Made by a program: the position numbers and the translations under genes. From DATDIC01 sp963764525 (GTDB lineage Bacteria; Pseudomonadota; Alphaproteobacteria; Acetobacterales; Acetobacteraceae): a DNA stretch of 64,000 bases. Positions 8,636 to 18,135 of the stretch are shown here, one piece after another. Under the pieces are notes generated by a model that saw only the letters and a list, made by a program, of their open reading frames with translations, was not told the origin of the DNA and ran no database searches. The stretch covers positions 1-64,000 of the forward strand of contig CAVXTC010000010.1 of NCBI GenBank assembly GCA_963764525.1. The letters are read 5' to 3'. Each line of letters begins with the position of its first letter. The stretch's first letter is position 1.

Positions 8636-9560
8636 CTATCCCAGCGCCGCCAGCACCTGCTCCGGCCGGGGAATCGGCGCCACCGCGCCATATCCGGTGC
8701 ATTTCAGCGCGGCGGCCATGTTCGCATACCGTGCCGCCTGCTCCGGCTCGTCGCCTGCCAGTATGCGCGCCAGGAAGCTGCCGCAGAACGTGTCGCCCGC
8801 GCCGGTCGCATCCACCACGTTCACGCGATGGCGCGGGAAGGCGCACCCGCCGCTCCGGTGTGGCGAAATACGCGCCGTTTTCGCCCATCTTCAGCACCGC
8901 GGCGCGCGGTCCGAGGCGCAGGTAAAAGTCCAGGATGGCGTCCGGGTCGGTCAGCCCCAGCAGCGCCTCCGCGTCCTCCATGCCGGGGAACACGAAATCG
9001 GCTTGCGCGATGGCGGCATTCATCACGGCCGCGGCTCGTGCGGCAGGCCACAGCCGAGGGCGGTAATTGGTGTCATATGCAACTCGTCCGCCGCCTTGCT
9101 TCACCAGATCGATGGCCGCGAACACCGCATCGCCCGCGGTTGCCGAAATTCCCTGGCTGATGCCGGAAACGAATAACATGCGCGCCCGGGCCAGCGCATC
9201 GTGCGGCAGGTCACCGACCGTGTAGGCCGAGGCGGCCGAGTTCTGCCGGTAATGCAGGAATTCGTGCCCGTGCGGCCCGTGGAACACGAAATAGACCCCG
9301 GTCAGGTGCCGTTCGGTGCGCACGACGGTCGAGGCATCCACCCCCTCCCGCGCCCACAACCCCATGAAACTATCGCCGGCGAAATCGCGGCCCAGCGCGG
9401 TGATGTAGCCGACACGCGCGCCTTGACGGGCGGCCGCGACGGCCGCGTTGGAGGTGTCGCCGCCGTGTCCTTCCAGGTATAACCGCCTGCCGTCCGGCTG
9501 CTCCGGAAGCTGGTTGAACTCCAGCATCGGCTCGCCCATGCACAGCAGTTCGGCGGTCAT
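8636..9560 (-). CDS. kdgK: PfkB-family sugar kinase, probable 2-keto-3-deoxygluconate kinase (one frameshift)
   Basis: A ribokinase-type kinase. The N-terminal part has the substrate motif LYLEGHGGDTSNAAVAAARQG and the C-terminal part the PfkB signature VVDATGAGDTFCGSFLARI with the catalytic aspartate. Sequence and neighbourhood fit KDG kinase: the next gene in the operon is KDPG aldolase. The frame changes near 8830, between TPERRVRLP and HRVNVVDATGAG; one base corrects it. Its ATG overlaps the aldolase stop (TGATG), so the two are translationally coupled. Product KDPG would feed the Entner-Doudoroff route. Confidence 0.8.
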
Positions 9561-10183
9561 CAGCTTGCGTCCAGCACCTGCCGCGCCGCTGCTTCGATCG
9601 CGGCGCGATCGCCGGCGGCGATCCGCGCTTCATCGACCAGCGCGCCGCCCATCCCGACGAACGCCGCCCCTGCGGCCAGATAGGCGGCAACGTTGCCGGG
9701 CTCCACCCCGCCGGTCGGGCAGAATGCAACATCGGGAAACACGCTGCGCAGCGCCCGAATATGCGCCGGTCCGCCCACCGAAGCAGCCGGGAATACCTTC
9801 ACTGCGTCGGCGCCGGCGGCCAGTGCACCGCGCACTTCGGTGGGTGTTACCGCGCCGAGCATCAGCAGCGCGCCGGCCGCGGCGCATGGTTCGGCCAGCT
9901 CCGGGTCGATCCACGGCGCCACGATAAACCGTGCACCGGCATTGAGGCACTGCAGCGCCGCGCCACGGTCGCGCACGGTTCCGGCGCCCACCAGCAATGC
10001 GGGATCGGCGGCCAGTTCACGGATCAAGGCAGGGGCGTCGGGAATGGTCATGGTGATCTCGAAGATGCGTATCCCGGCGTCACGCAGCCACCGCACCGCC
10101 GTCGCGGCGTGGGCGGCCGAGCGCGTGCGCACCACCGGAACCACGCGCGCGGCGCGCAGCAGTGCGATCAGAGCGGGTCCCAC
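9560..10183 (-). CDS. eda: KDPG/KHG aldolase
   Basis: Splits 2-keto-3-deoxy-6-phosphogluconate into pyruvate and glyceraldehyde-3-phosphate. The 207-residue chain shows the class I aldolase features of this family: VVPVVRT at the first strand, FEITMT with the conserved glutamate, VGAGTVRD, the Schiff-base lysine in GADAVKVFPA, and FCPTGGVEPGN for phosphate binding. It overlaps the upstream SDR gene by 16 bases and the downstream kinase by one base, so the three form one operon. Confidence 0.92.
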   Translation of the reverse strand: MGPALIALLRAARVVPVVRTRSAAHAATAVRWLRDAGIRIFEITMTIPDAPALIRELAADPALLVGAGTVRDRGAALQCLNAGARFIVAPWIDPELAEPCAAAGALLMLGAVTPTEVRGALAAGADAVKVFPAASVGGPAHIRALRSVFPDVAFCPTGGVEPGNVAAYLAAGAAFVGMGGALVDEARIAAGDRAAIEAAARQVLDAS

Positions 10184-11085
10184 GAGAACACTTCGCCCGA
10201 GCGATCGACCGGCATGAACGACGCTTTCAGCGCCGGCAGTGCGTGCTCGGCGATCGTTTCGGGTGTCCAGCCTTCGTTGCGGTGAACGGTGCGGATCGGC
10301 CTCGGCGAACTGAACAGGATGATCTCGTTCATTCGCGTGCCGAACACTTGGCCCGACACGTCCTTGGCCGCGTCGGAGGCGAGGAATACCGCCATCGGCG
10401 CGTTCTTGTCCGGCGTCATGGCCTGGATCTTTGCCACCCGCGCCTGCTGCTCCGGCGTGTTGGCGGGGATTGAGCTGGTCATCCGGCTCCAGGCGAACGG
10501 CGCGATGCAGTTGGAGCGCACGTTGTAACGCTTCATGTCCAGCGCGATGGATTTCGACAGCGCGGTAATTCCCAGCTTGGCGGCCGAGTAGTTCGCCTGG
10601 CCGAAATTGCCGATCAGGCCGGAGGTGCTGCTGATATGCACGAAGGCGCCGCTCTCCTGCTTGCGGAAATGCTCGGCGGCGGCGCGGCTGGTGAAGAAGC
10701 TGCCGTTCAGATGGACGCCGATCACCGCCAGCCAGTCCTCGGGCGACATCTTATGGAAGATCACGTCACGCAGGATGCCGGCGTTGTTTACCACAATGTC
10801 GATACGACCGAAATGATCGAGCGCGGTCTGGATGATTTTCTGCGCCGAGACCCAGTCGGACACCGAATCGGTGCTGATCTCGGCGCGGCCGCCGCGCTGC
10901 TCGATGAGCTGTTTGGTCTGCTGCGCCGGCGTCGCGGACAGGCCCTCGCCCGACAGCGAGGCACCGACATCGTTGATGATCACGCGGGCGCCGGCGCCGG
11001 CCATCATGACGGCGATCTCCCGCCCGATGCCGCCGCCGGCCCCGGTGACCACCGCGACCTTGCCGTCCAACATGCCCGCCATCAC
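10168..11085 (-). CDS. SDR oxidoreductase, MFE-2/HSD17B4-like
   Basis: A 305-residue NAD(P)-dependent short-chain dehydrogenase. It shows the cofactor motif TGAGGGIGREIA, the strand NNAGILRD, the catalytic serine in VHISSTSG and the YSAAK motif. The extra loop INDVGASLSGEG after strand 2 and the C-terminal tail with the phrase RPIRTVHRNEGWTPE are like the hydroxyacyl-CoA dehydrogenase part of peroxisomal multifunctional enzymes. It heads the SDR-eda-kdgK operon. Whether its substrate is a sugar acid or an acyl-CoA is not settled by the sequence; the family suggests acyl-CoA, the operon a sugar acid. Confidence 0.85.
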   Translation of the reverse strand: MMAGMLDGKVAVVTGAGGGIGREIAVMMAGAGARVIINDVGASLSGEGLSATPAQQTKQLIEQRGGRAEISTDSVSDWVSAQKIIQTALDHFGRIDIVVNNAGILRDVIFHKMSPEDWLAVIGVHLNGSFFTSRAAAEHFRKQESGAFVHISSTSGLIGNFGQANYSAAKLGITALSKSIALDMKRYNVRSNCIAPFAWSRMTSSIPANTPEQQARVAKIQAMTPDKNAPMAVFLASDAAKDVSGQVFGTRMNEIILFSSPRPIRTVHRNEGWTPETIAEHALPALKASFMPVDRSGEVFSWDPL

Positions 11086-11199
11086 GCGTCTCCTTCTGGT
11101 GCGATGGGGACGTTAGAGCGGATTTGCCGGGACCGGAAACACCGGGACCGAAGACGATGGGCGCCTTCACCTCTGCCGCAAGCGGGCGAGGTGATCGTG

Positions 11200-12033
11200 T
11201 CAGTCAGCCTGCCGCGTTGGCAGCAGGTACAGCAACAGGAAGCAACTCGTGACGAGCGGTAACACCAGCAACCGTCGGTCCAGCACCATGCCGGCGACGG
11301 CGCCGCCGACCGCCACGGCTGCTGATCGGAGCACCAGCCGCTGCGCACCATGCGAGCCATGGGGCAGCGCGGGTCTTCGCTCTGCCGGGCGGGGCGCAGC
11401 AGAGCGCACGGCCGGGCGCTGACGCCCCATCCGGCCGCCCGTCTGCCGTTCCGCAGCGGTGAGCATTGGCGCGGGAGGGGGATGTTCTCGCAGCACATCC
11501 CCTCGATGGTCCAACGGATCGGGCCGCGCCGCACGGCGTTCCACATAATCCGCGAAGCTCGCCTGCAACGCCGGGGTGCCGTAGAGCACGTCCAGATGCC
11601 CCGCCATTTCCAGCACGGCCGGGCCCGGCATGCCCTGCTCCAACGCAACCTGCGTCAGAGCGAACATGCCGGCGCGGCGACCGCTCGTGCAATGAACGAA
11701 CACCGGCTTCGGCAACCGCTTCAGCACGACGCCGAACCGGTCCAGCGTGTCGTCGTCCACCGGCGTGGGCGGCACCGGGAAATGAGCATAGACCAAGCCA
11801 CTGGTCTCGGCGGCCTCGGCCTCCTGGTCCGGCGGCAACTGATCCGCGTGATCGGCATTCTCGCGCAGGTCCAGGACGGCACGGAACCCATGGCGCCGCA
11901 GCCAATGGAGGTCGGCTGGTCCCGGCTGGGTGCGGCCGATGCTGACGGAGCGGGAAAGCCGGGCGCGGTCCCGGGCGAAAACGCGATCGAGCACAGGACA
12001 CTCCCGATTTGGCACACCCGAATTGGCGCACAT
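11200..12033 (-). CDS. DUF442-type protein phosphatase with C-terminal membrane segment
   Basis: The first ~150 residues match the DUF442 (beta-lactamase-hydrolase-like phosphatase) fold related to dual-specificity phosphatases: GFRAVLDLRENADH and the cysteine loop VHCTSGRRAGM, with the nucleophilic Cys and phosphate-binding Arg. Residues about 160-230 form a proline- and arginine-rich linker. The end has one or two hydrophobic stretches (AVAVGGAVAGMVL, LVTSCFLLLYLL), suggesting membrane anchoring, which is uncommon for this family. The start at 12033 is a choice; 12096 is also possible but approaches the divergent gene at 12134. The physiological substrate is unknown. Confidence 0.65.
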   Translation of the reverse strand: MCANSGVPNRECPVLDRVFARDRARLSRSVSIGRTQPGPADLHWLRRHGFRAVLDLRENADHADQLPPDQEAEAAETSGLVYAHFPVPPTPVDDDTLDRFGVVLKRLPKPVFVHCTSGRRAGMFALTQVALEQGMPGPAVLEMAGHLDVLYGTPALQASFADYVERRAARPDPLDHRGDVLREHPPPAPMLTAAERQTGGRMGRQRPAVRSAAPRPAERRPALPHGSHGAQRLVLRSAAVAVGGAVAGMVLDRRLLVLPLVTSCFLLLYLLPTRQAD

Positions 12034-12133
12034 GCAAAACGGCCTCCCCTGCCCTGAGTTCCCACCGTCCGCCCAGGCTTGACGCTGGCGCGCCAATACC
12101 GGCCAGCTTCCGCCAAATGCGGGAGGCGTCGGA

Positions 12134-14194
12134 ATGAGCGGAACCGTCGAGCTGCGTATCGCCGAACGAGCGGCTTTCGCCGGCGGCCAGGAATTCGGCG
12201 CGGCCGGCGCTTACGAGCGGCTGACTGGCCGGGCGCATTTCGCCGTGGACCCGCGCGCGCCGGAGAACGCAAGCGTGGTCGATCTGATCAAGGCGCCGCT
12301 CGACCGGCACGGCAAAGTCGGGTTCGTGGCGGATTTCATGCTGCTGAAGCCGCTCGACATGGCGCGGTCGAACCGGCGGCTGTTCTTCGATTACGGCAAC
12401 CGCGGCCACAAACGCGTCTTGCAGTTCTTCAACGACGCGACTGCCAGCAACGATCCGATCACGCTCGATCACGCCGGCAACGGTTTTCTGATGCGGCGCG
12501 GCTACGTGATCGGATGGCTCGCCTGGGAAGGCGACCTGCTGCCGGGTAATGGGCGCATGGTGATCGATTTGCCGGTGGCGACCGATGGCGGCCGGCCGAT
12601 TACCGGGCTGGTGCGGGTGGAGTACATCCCGGACCAGGCGGGCGTCACGACACTTCCGCTGTCCGGCAAGGCGGCGGCGCGCAGCTATCCGACCGTATCG
12701 CTTGATACCGGCCGGGCGAGCCTGACCCGACGGCGCTATCCGTACGATCCGCGCATCCCGATCCCGCCGGACGCGTGGCGCTTCGCCCGCATCGAAGGCG
12801 GCAGCGGCGGCGAGACCAATGAGGCGGAACGGGCGCTCATTCCATCGGAGATGCATATCCATATCCCCGCCGGGTTCGAGCCGGGCTGGATTTATGAGCT
12901 GGTGTACACCGCGCGCGACCCGATGGTGCATGGCCTCGGTCACGTCGCGGTGCGCGATTTCGTCAGCTTCCTGAAGCACGGGGAGGTCGGCAATCCGATG
13001 CGCGGCGTGGAGAAGGCGTATGCCTGGGGCCGCTCACAGACCGGGCGCTGCCTGCGGGATTTCGTCTATCGCGGCTTCAATGCTGATGCCGCGGGGCGGC
13101 TTGTGTTCGACGGCGTGATGCCGCACGTCGCCGGGGCCGGGCGGAAATGGCTGAACCATCGGTTTGCCGGCCCGATCGTGTCGGGGGGGCAGCAATATGA
13201 GGACCATTTCAACCCAGCCGACAGCTTCCCGTTCTCATACGCCTTCAGCACCGATCATCTGACCGGCCGGCGCGATGCGATCCTCAAGCGGCCGGAGACC
13301 GATCCACTGGTGATGCACACCCAAACCGCGAGCGAATACTGGAACCGCCGCGGATCGCTGGTGCACACCGACACCGAGGGCAACGACCTGCATCAGCCGG
13401 ACGGGGTGCGGATTTATGCCTGGGCCAGTTCGCAGCACTTCGCCGATCCGCGCGCCAGGGTAGGCCGGATCCCGGCGTGCCAGAACTATTCCAATACGGT
13501 CGCCACCTCGGCCCTGTTCCGCGCCCTGCTGGACGCGATGGACCGCTGGGCAACAGATGGCGCGCCGCCGCCGGCGAGCCGCCATCCCTGCCGGGCCGAC
13601 GGGACGCTGATCAGCGTGGAGGCTTGGCGACGGCAGTTTCCGACGATCCCCGGTGTGATGACTCCGCTTTCGCCCAACCGGCTTCCGCTGATGGATTTCG
13701 GGGAGACGCAGCCTGGGATGATCACGAAGGAGCCGCCTGAGCTGGCCGCCGGGAAGGAGTATGTGGTGCTGGTGCCGGCGGTGGATGCCGACGGCAACGA
13801 GGTGGCGGGGGTGCGTGCGCCGATGGTGGCGGCGCCGCTCGGCACTTACACTGGGTGGAACATGCGCGCCCGGGGGTTCGGACACGGAGCGCTATATCGG
13901 TTTGAGGGCAGCTACCTCCCGTTCCCCACCACACCCACGGAGCGCGCGATCACCGGCGATCCCCGCGCCGCGATCCTGGAACGCTACCCGGACCACGGCG
14001 CCTACACGGACGCGATCGGCCGCGCTGCGCGGGCGCTTGCGGCGGCCGGATTGCTGCTGGAGGAAGACGTGGACCGCTGCATCGCCGCTGCCGACGGGTG
14101 GGGCCGGCCGCGTCACGTCGTCGGTGTGGCCGATCGGCCACTCGGGTCCGGTGTGGGCTCTGTCACGCAAAAAGAGACGTTGACGAATTCGTGA
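12134..14194 (+). CDS. Large alpha/beta-hydrolase-domain protein
   Basis: A 686-residue protein beginning VELRIAERAAFAGGQEFGAAGAYERLTGRAHFAVDP, which is the opening of a family of long hypothetical hydrolases (alpha/beta hydrolase domain, PF20091 type). The likely nucleophile elbow is AWGRSQTGRCLRDF, a G.SQ.G variant. Conserved stretches FFDYGNRGHKR and FDGVMPHVAGAGR follow the family. No signal peptide is visible, so it is probably cytoplasmic. It is divergent from the phosphatase gene and the frame is intact. The substrate is unknown. Confidence 0.75.
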   Translation: MSGTVELRIAERAAFAGGQEFGAAGAYERLTGRAHFAVDPRAPENASVVDLIKAPLDRHGKVGFVADFMLLKPLDMARSNRRLFFDYGNRGHKRVLQFFNDATASNDPITLDHAGNGFLMRRGYVIGWLAWEGDLLPGNGRMVIDLPVATDGGRPITGLVRVEYIPDQAGVTTLPLSGKAAARSYPTVSLDTGRASLTRRRYPYDPRIPIPPDAWRFARIEGGSGGETNEAERALIPSEMHIHIPAGFEPGWIYELVYTARDPMVHGLGHVAVRDFVSFLKHGEVGNPMRGVEKAYAWGRSQTGRCLRDFVYRGFNADAAGRLVFDGVMPHVAGAGRKWLNHRFAGPIVSGGQQYEDHFNPADSFPFSYAFSTDHLTGRRDAILKRPETDPLVMHTQTASEYWNRRGSLVHTDTEGNDLHQPDGVRIYAWASSQHFADPRARVGRIPACQNYSNTVATSALFRALLDAMDRWATDGAPPPASRHPCRADGTLISVEAWRRQFPTIPGVMTPLSPNRLPLMDFGETQPGMITKEPPELAAGKEYVVLVPAVDADGNEVAGVRAPMVAAPLGTYTGWNMRARGFGHGALYRFEGSYLPFPTTPTERAITGDPRAAILERYPDHGAYTDAIGRAARALAAAGLLLEEDVDRCIAAADGWGRPRHVVGVADRPLGSGVGSVTQKETLTNS

Positions 14195-14314
14195 GCGGTG
14201 AACTATGGTTGCTTTGCGGCGGGCAGCGGGCGATTTCGAGTTGCACCAACTCGCCGCAGGCTATCACGATAGCCCCTCGCGTTCGTCCCGGCGCCTGTCT
14301 CAAAGGAAATTACC

Positions 14315-14506
14315 ATGCCTCACGCCATTGGCCCGTATTCGGTCGAGGAGCGTTTTGTCCACGGCGAGACACGCTGGGTCGCCATCCGCGCGCGCGGCGC
14401 CGAGTGGTCGTGGCTGACCCCGGAGGAGGCTGCGGCGATCGGCCGCGAATGGGTGGAGAAGTACGGCCAGCCGCGCACGGTGCCGCATCTGGTGGCGGCG
14501 GAATAA
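14315..14506 (+). CDS. Small hypothetical protein, 63 residues
   Basis: I do not recognise a family. The frame reads MPHAIGPYSVEERFVHGETRW, then a charged helix ending VEKYGQPRTVPHLVAAE. An AAGGAAA ribosome-binding site sits eight bases before the ATG, and codon use is like the neighbours, with GC-rich third positions. It lies alone between the large hydrolase and a convergent PPOX gene. No membrane segment or signal peptide is seen, so it is a soluble small protein of unknown role. Confidence 0.65.
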   Translation: MPHAIGPYSVEERFVHGETRWVAIRARGAEWSWLTPEEAAAIGREWVEKYGQPRTVPHLVAAE

Positions 14507-14547
14507 GGCAGCGCGACTCCTCACACCGGGAGGAGTTTCGGCGATCA

Positions 14548-14973
14548 TCACCCGGCCGATAGGTCCCCCCAGGCCGTCACCTGAGCAATTCGTAAGGCGA
14601 TGACCGGCAGCGGGGCCAGTTCCATACGGCCCAATTGCGGATAGCGGTCACGCAGCAGCGCCTGAGCCCGGGCGTGCTCCCCGCCGTCGTGCAGGATTTG
14701 GGCGCGACCGCGCAGCATCACCCAGCCGAGTCGGGTCCAGTCTTCATCATATCGGTCGATCACCACCGCCGCGGCTGGGTTCGCGGTGATGTTGCGTAGC
14801 CGCTTCAGCGGCCTATCTCGCCGCTTCGGCTTTTCATCCACCGTGATGTACAGCGAGGCGCCCTCGATCGCGTAACACACCGGCACGACGTGCGGCGCGC
14901 CACCGGCGTCAGCCGTGGCCAAGTGTCCGACGCGGCGCGAATTCACGAAGCCAAGCTCGCGATCCGGCAACAT
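14548..14973 (-). CDS. PPOX-class F420-dependent-type flavin/deazaflavin protein
   Basis: A 141-residue split-barrel protein of the pyridoxamine-phosphate-oxidase superfamily, in the branch usually named PPOX class F420-dependent enzyme (TIGR03668 type). Family stretches include HLATADAGGAPHVVPVCYAI, the strand LYITVDEKPK, NPAAAVVIDRYDEDW and RLGWVMLRGRA. It probably binds F420 or FMN as a dimer. It converges with the small hypothetical gene and is divergent from the SDR gene. Confidence 0.8.
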   Translation of the reverse strand: MLPDRELGFVNSRRVGHLATADAGGAPHVVPVCYAIEGASLYITVDEKPKRRDRPLKRLRNITANPAAAVVIDRYDEDWTRLGWVMLRGRAQILHDGGEHARAQALLRDRYPQLGRMELAPLPVIALRIAQVTAWGDLSAG

Positions 14974-15081
14974 TTTCGCAGACCTCCATGCTGACGCCCT
15001 GGCGTGCTGACTCCATGGGCCGGTTGCCGCCTGCCGGCGCCTGTGCTGCCGTGCGGCATTCCGGCAACGCAGGAGGACACG

Positions 15082-15865
15082 ATGGACGTCAGTCTAACCG
15101 GCCGCAGCGCAATGATCACCGGCGCCAGCAAGGGGCTGGGCCTCGCCATGGCGACTGAGTTCGCCGCGTCCGGCGCCGACGTCGCCATCTTGGCTCGCCG
15201 GCCGGCGGTGTTGGAAGAGGCGAGGGCGCAGATCGAGAAGACCGCGAAAGGCCAGCGTTGCGACGATCCCCTGCGACGTCGCCCAGGCCGAGCAATGCCG
15301 CCAAGCCTATGACACGACAATGCGGGCGTTCGGCAAAGTCGATATCCTGGTGAACAACGCCGGCATCTCGCGGGCGATGCCGTTCGAGCAGATCACCGAC
15401 GAAATCTGGCACGAGGACCTGGAGCTGAAGCTGTTCGCCGCGATCCGGCTGACGCGGCTGGTGTTTCCGCAGATGAAGGAGCGTCGCTGGGGCCGCATCA
15501 TCAACGTGCTGAATATCGGCGCCAAGGCGCCTCGCGCCGGCGGTGCGCCGACGTCCGTCTCCCGCGCCGCCGGCATGGCTCTGACCAAAGTCCTGGCGGG
15601 CGAGGGCGCGCCCCACAATGTGTTGGTAAACGCGATGCTGGTCGGCCAGATCGTGTCGGATCAGTGGGTGCGCCGGCACCAGGCGCAGGGCGCCAACGTG
15701 CCGTTCGCGGATTTTATCGGCAAACTCGGCACCGGCATTCCAGTGGGGCAACTCGGCAAGGCTGAGGAATTCGCCGCGATGGCGTGTTTCCTGGCCTCCG
15801 ACCATGCCGGCTTCACGACCGGAACGGCGATCAACATGGATGGCGGAGCGTCGCCGGTTGTCTGA
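15082..15865 (+). CDS. SDR-family oxidoreductase (one frameshift)
   Basis: A short-chain dehydrogenase of about 260 residues. It has the cofactor motif TGASKGLGLAMA, the NNAGISRAMPF strand, and a C-terminal TGTAINMDGGASPVV, which places it in the classical family. At the active site the usual YxxxK is replaced: the stretch reads TSVSRAAGMALTK, so it may be an atypical member. The frame changes near 15250, where removing one G after AAA gives EKTAKASVATIPCDVAQAE. The ATG at 15082 follows a strong GGAGG site. Confidence 0.75.
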
Positions 15866-15945
15866 TAAGCGGGTTCCAAGGGCTTGCCCTTGGCAGGGGT
15901 CCGGGGGCAGCGCCTCCTGGCCTTGTTTGTTGGGAGGGCACTGCC

Positions 15946-17424
15946 ATGGCAGCAAAGATCATCCCGGTAGCGGTGTTCGACTGTGTGGTCTTCGGCGCCA
16001 CCGGAGACCTCACGTTGCGCAAACTGCTACCCGCACTCTACTGGCGCTTCCGCGATGGCCAGATGCCGGAGGGTTCGCGCGTGATCGGCGCCGCGCGATC
16101 CGAACTGGACGACGCTACCTTTCGCGACCGGGCGGCGCACGCGCTGGAGGAGCATGTGGGGCCGGAGGCGCTCGATCCGCCTGTCATGCAGCGCTTCCTG
16201 GCCCGGCTATTCTACCGACGGCTGGATGCGGCGAAGCCGGAGGGTGGCTGGGAGGGGCTGGCCGGGTTGCTCGATCCGGAGCGGGTGCGCGTGTTCTACC
16301 TGGCCACGTCGCCGGATCTGTATGGACCGATCTGCCGCAACATCGGCGCGCACGGGTTGGCGACGCCGCTTTCCCGCGTCGTGCTGGAAAAGCCGATCGG
16401 CCACGACCTTGAGTCGGCGCGCGAGATCAACGACCAGGTCGGGGAGGTGTTCGCCGAGGCGCAGACCTTCCGCATCGATCATTACCTTGGCAAGGAGACG
16501 GTGCAGAACCTGCTGGCGCTGCGATTCGCCAATTCGATCTTCGAGCGGCTGTGGAATACCGACGTGATCGACCACGTGCAGATCACGGTGGCCGAGACGG
16601 TCGGGCTGGAGGGGCGTGGCAATTATTACGACCGTGCCGGAGCGCTGCGCGACATGGTGCAAAACCACCTGCTGCAACTGCTCTGCCTGATGGCGATGGA
16701 ACCGCCCGTATCGCTGGAAGCCGACCGCGTGCGCGACGAGAAACTGAAGGTTCTGCGGGCATTGCGGCCGTTGCACCCGCAGGACATTGCCGCGTTGTCC
16801 GTGCGCGGGCAGTACACCGCTGGGGCGGTGGAGGGGCGGCCGGTGCCAGGCTACCTGGCGGATCTTGGGAACGCGGCCAGCAGCACCACGGAAACGTTCG
16901 TCGCGCTGAAGGCCGAAGTGCGAAGCTGGCGCTGGGCCAATGTGCCGTTCTATCTGCGCACCGGCAAACGCCTGCCGCAGAAGGTGTCGGAGATCGTGGT
17001 GCAGTACCGCGCGCTGCCGTTTTCCATCTTTCCGACCGAGATCGCGCCGCTGGATCCCAACCGGCTGGTGATCCGATTGCAGCCCGAAGAAGGCATGCGG
17101 CTGGAGATGATGACCAAGGAGCCGGGGCCGGGGGGATTGCGGCTGAGTGCCACGGCGCTTGATATCAGCTTCGAGAAAACGTTTGGGATGCGCTATCCGG
17201 ATGCATATGAACGGCTGCTGATGGACACGGTGCGCGGCAACGCCACGCTGTTCATGCGCCGCGATGAGGTGGAGGCGGCGTGGAGCTGGGTTGAGCCGAT
17301 CATCGAGGCATGGGCGGGGCGGCCGGATCATCCACGCCCGTATGCTGCTGGAAGCTGGGGACCGACCGCGGCGATTGCGCTGATCGAGCGGGACGGGCGG
17401 ACCTGGCATGAGAGCCAGAGCTGA
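15946..17424 (+). CDS. zwf: Glucose-6-phosphate 1-dehydrogenase
   Basis: Oxidises glucose-6-phosphate to 6-phosphogluconolactone with NAD(P)+, the entry to the Entner-Doudoroff and pentose phosphate routes. The 492-residue protein has the Rossmann start VVFGATGDLTLRKLLPAL and the active-site motif RIDHYLGKE from about residue 176 with the catalytic histidine. It also has the substrate-binding stretch FYLRTGKRLPQKVSEIVVQ. Length and order are standard and the frame is intact. ATG 15946 has a GGGAGG site; codons upstream are not conserved in character. Confidence 0.95.
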   Translation: MAAKIIPVAVFDCVVFGATGDLTLRKLLPALYWRFRDGQMPEGSRVIGAARSELDDATFRDRAAHALEEHVGPEALDPPVMQRFLARLFYRRLDAAKPEGGWEGLAGLLDPERVRVFYLATSPDLYGPICRNIGAHGLATPLSRVVLEKPIGHDLESAREINDQVGEVFAEAQTFRIDHYLGKETVQNLLALRFANSIFERLWNTDVIDHVQITVAETVGLEGRGNYYDRAGALRDMVQNHLLQLLCLMAMEPPVSLEADRVRDEKLKVLRALRPLHPQDIAALSVRGQYTAGAVEGRPVPGYLADLGNAASSTTETFVALKAEVRSWRWANVPFYLRTGKRLPQKVSEIVVQYRALPFSIFPTEIAPLDPNRLVIRLQPEEGMRLEMMTKEPGPGGLRLSATALDISFEKTFGMRYPDAYERLLMDTVRGNATLFMRRDEVEAAWSWVEPIIEAWAGRPDHPRPYAAGSWGPTAAIALIERDGRTWHESQS

Positions 17425-17448
17425 TATCAGATTGCCGTCGCGCGTCAG

Positions 17449-17832
17449 TTAGCTCATTCGGGGAACCGCGAACTCACGCGTCCGCGTCGGAGCATCCTTT
17501 AAACCGCGCAAGGGATCACTCTTGGCACGACGTGCTTCCTCGAGGTCGTGTTGCGTCTGCAAGTTCATCCAGAATTCGGCGGTGGTTCCGAAGTGATGGC
17601 CAAACCTGATTGCGGTGTCGGCGGTGATTGCGCGCTCGCCGTTTAGTATCTCGGTGATCCGGTTGGGCGGCACACCCAAACCGCGCGCCAAGCCCCGCGC
17701 GGACAGGCCGCCCGGCTCCATGAATTCGACGCGCAGCACTTCCCCCGGCGGGACAGGGGGTAGCTTCCGGCCGGTGCTGACGTCCGACAGATCGAGATTT
17801 TCCAGTTCCTCACGGCGGATCAGGTCAGGCAT
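17449..17832 (-). CDS. higA: HigA-family antitoxin
   Basis: A 127-residue XRE-type antitoxin. The core PPVPPGEVLRVEFMEP followed by GLSARGLARGLGVPPNRITEILNGERAITADTAIRFGHHFGT is the HigA helix-turn-helix, with the F.. WMNLQ segment after it. The N-terminal 25 residues (MPDLIRREELENLDLSDVSTG) extend beyond many HigA proteins and resemble plasmid-type variants. It lies 12 bases after the toxin gene, in the toxin-first order characteristic of HigBA. It neutralises the toxin and probably represses the shared promoter at about 18140-18160. Confidence 0.88.
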   Translation of the reverse strand: MPDLIRREELENLDLSDVSTGRKLPPVPPGEVLRVEFMEPGGLSARGLARGLGVPPNRITEILNGERAITADTAIRFGHHFGTTAEFWMNLQTQHDLEEARRAKSDPLRGLKDAPTRTREFAVPRMS

Positions 17833-17844
17833 TGCGGGACCTCC

Positions 17845-18126
17845 TTAATGATAATCGGCGATCTCGACAACGTGGGCATTCCCGTCCTGCCAAATGAAGC
17901 ACACGCGCCACTGGTCGTTGACGCGGATACTGTGCTGGCCCTGGCGATTGCCCGACAGCCTCTCCAGGCGGTTCCCGGGCGGGGTGCGCAGGTCATCGAG
18001 CCGAAGCGCGGCATCGAGCATTCGAAGCTTCCGCCGGGCAGCCTTGGCGACGCTGGAGGGAAAGCCCTTGGGCAACTCACCCCTGAACACCACCGCTGTC
18101 CGCTTGTCGCGGATACTTACGATCAC
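17845..18126 (-). CDS. higB: HigB/RelE-family toxin
   Basis: A 93-residue RelE/ParE-superfamily toxin, presumably a ribosome-dependent mRNA interferase. The typical features are LDDLRTPPGNRLERLSGNRQGQHSIRVNDQWRVCFIWQ, with the R/W-rich final strand and the closing VEIADYH. It precedes its antitoxin, as in HigBA loci. An ordinary promoter with an inverted repeat lies directly upstream. The gene appears intact, so the pair is likely functional. Confidence 0.88.
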   Translation of the reverse strand: MIVSIRDKRTAVVFRGELPKGFPSSVAKAARRKLRMLDAALRLDDLRTPPGNRLERLSGNRQGQHSIRVNDQWRVCFIWQDGNAHVVEIADYH

Positions 18127-18135
18127 GATGTGTTA

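Noticed and set aside
5928..9560. A 1,210-codon open frame on the minus strand spanning several genes
   Set aside because: It stitches parts of the hydratase, tyrS, the antisense of anmK and the sugar kinase. Only the tyrS and kinase parts look like protein; the rest is arginine-rich antisense typical of GC-rich DNA.
11204..12979. A 591-codon minus-strand frame overlapping the phosphatase and the large hydrolase
   Set aside because: Antisense to a clear hydrolase gene and out of frame with the phosphatase motif; no recognisable domain.
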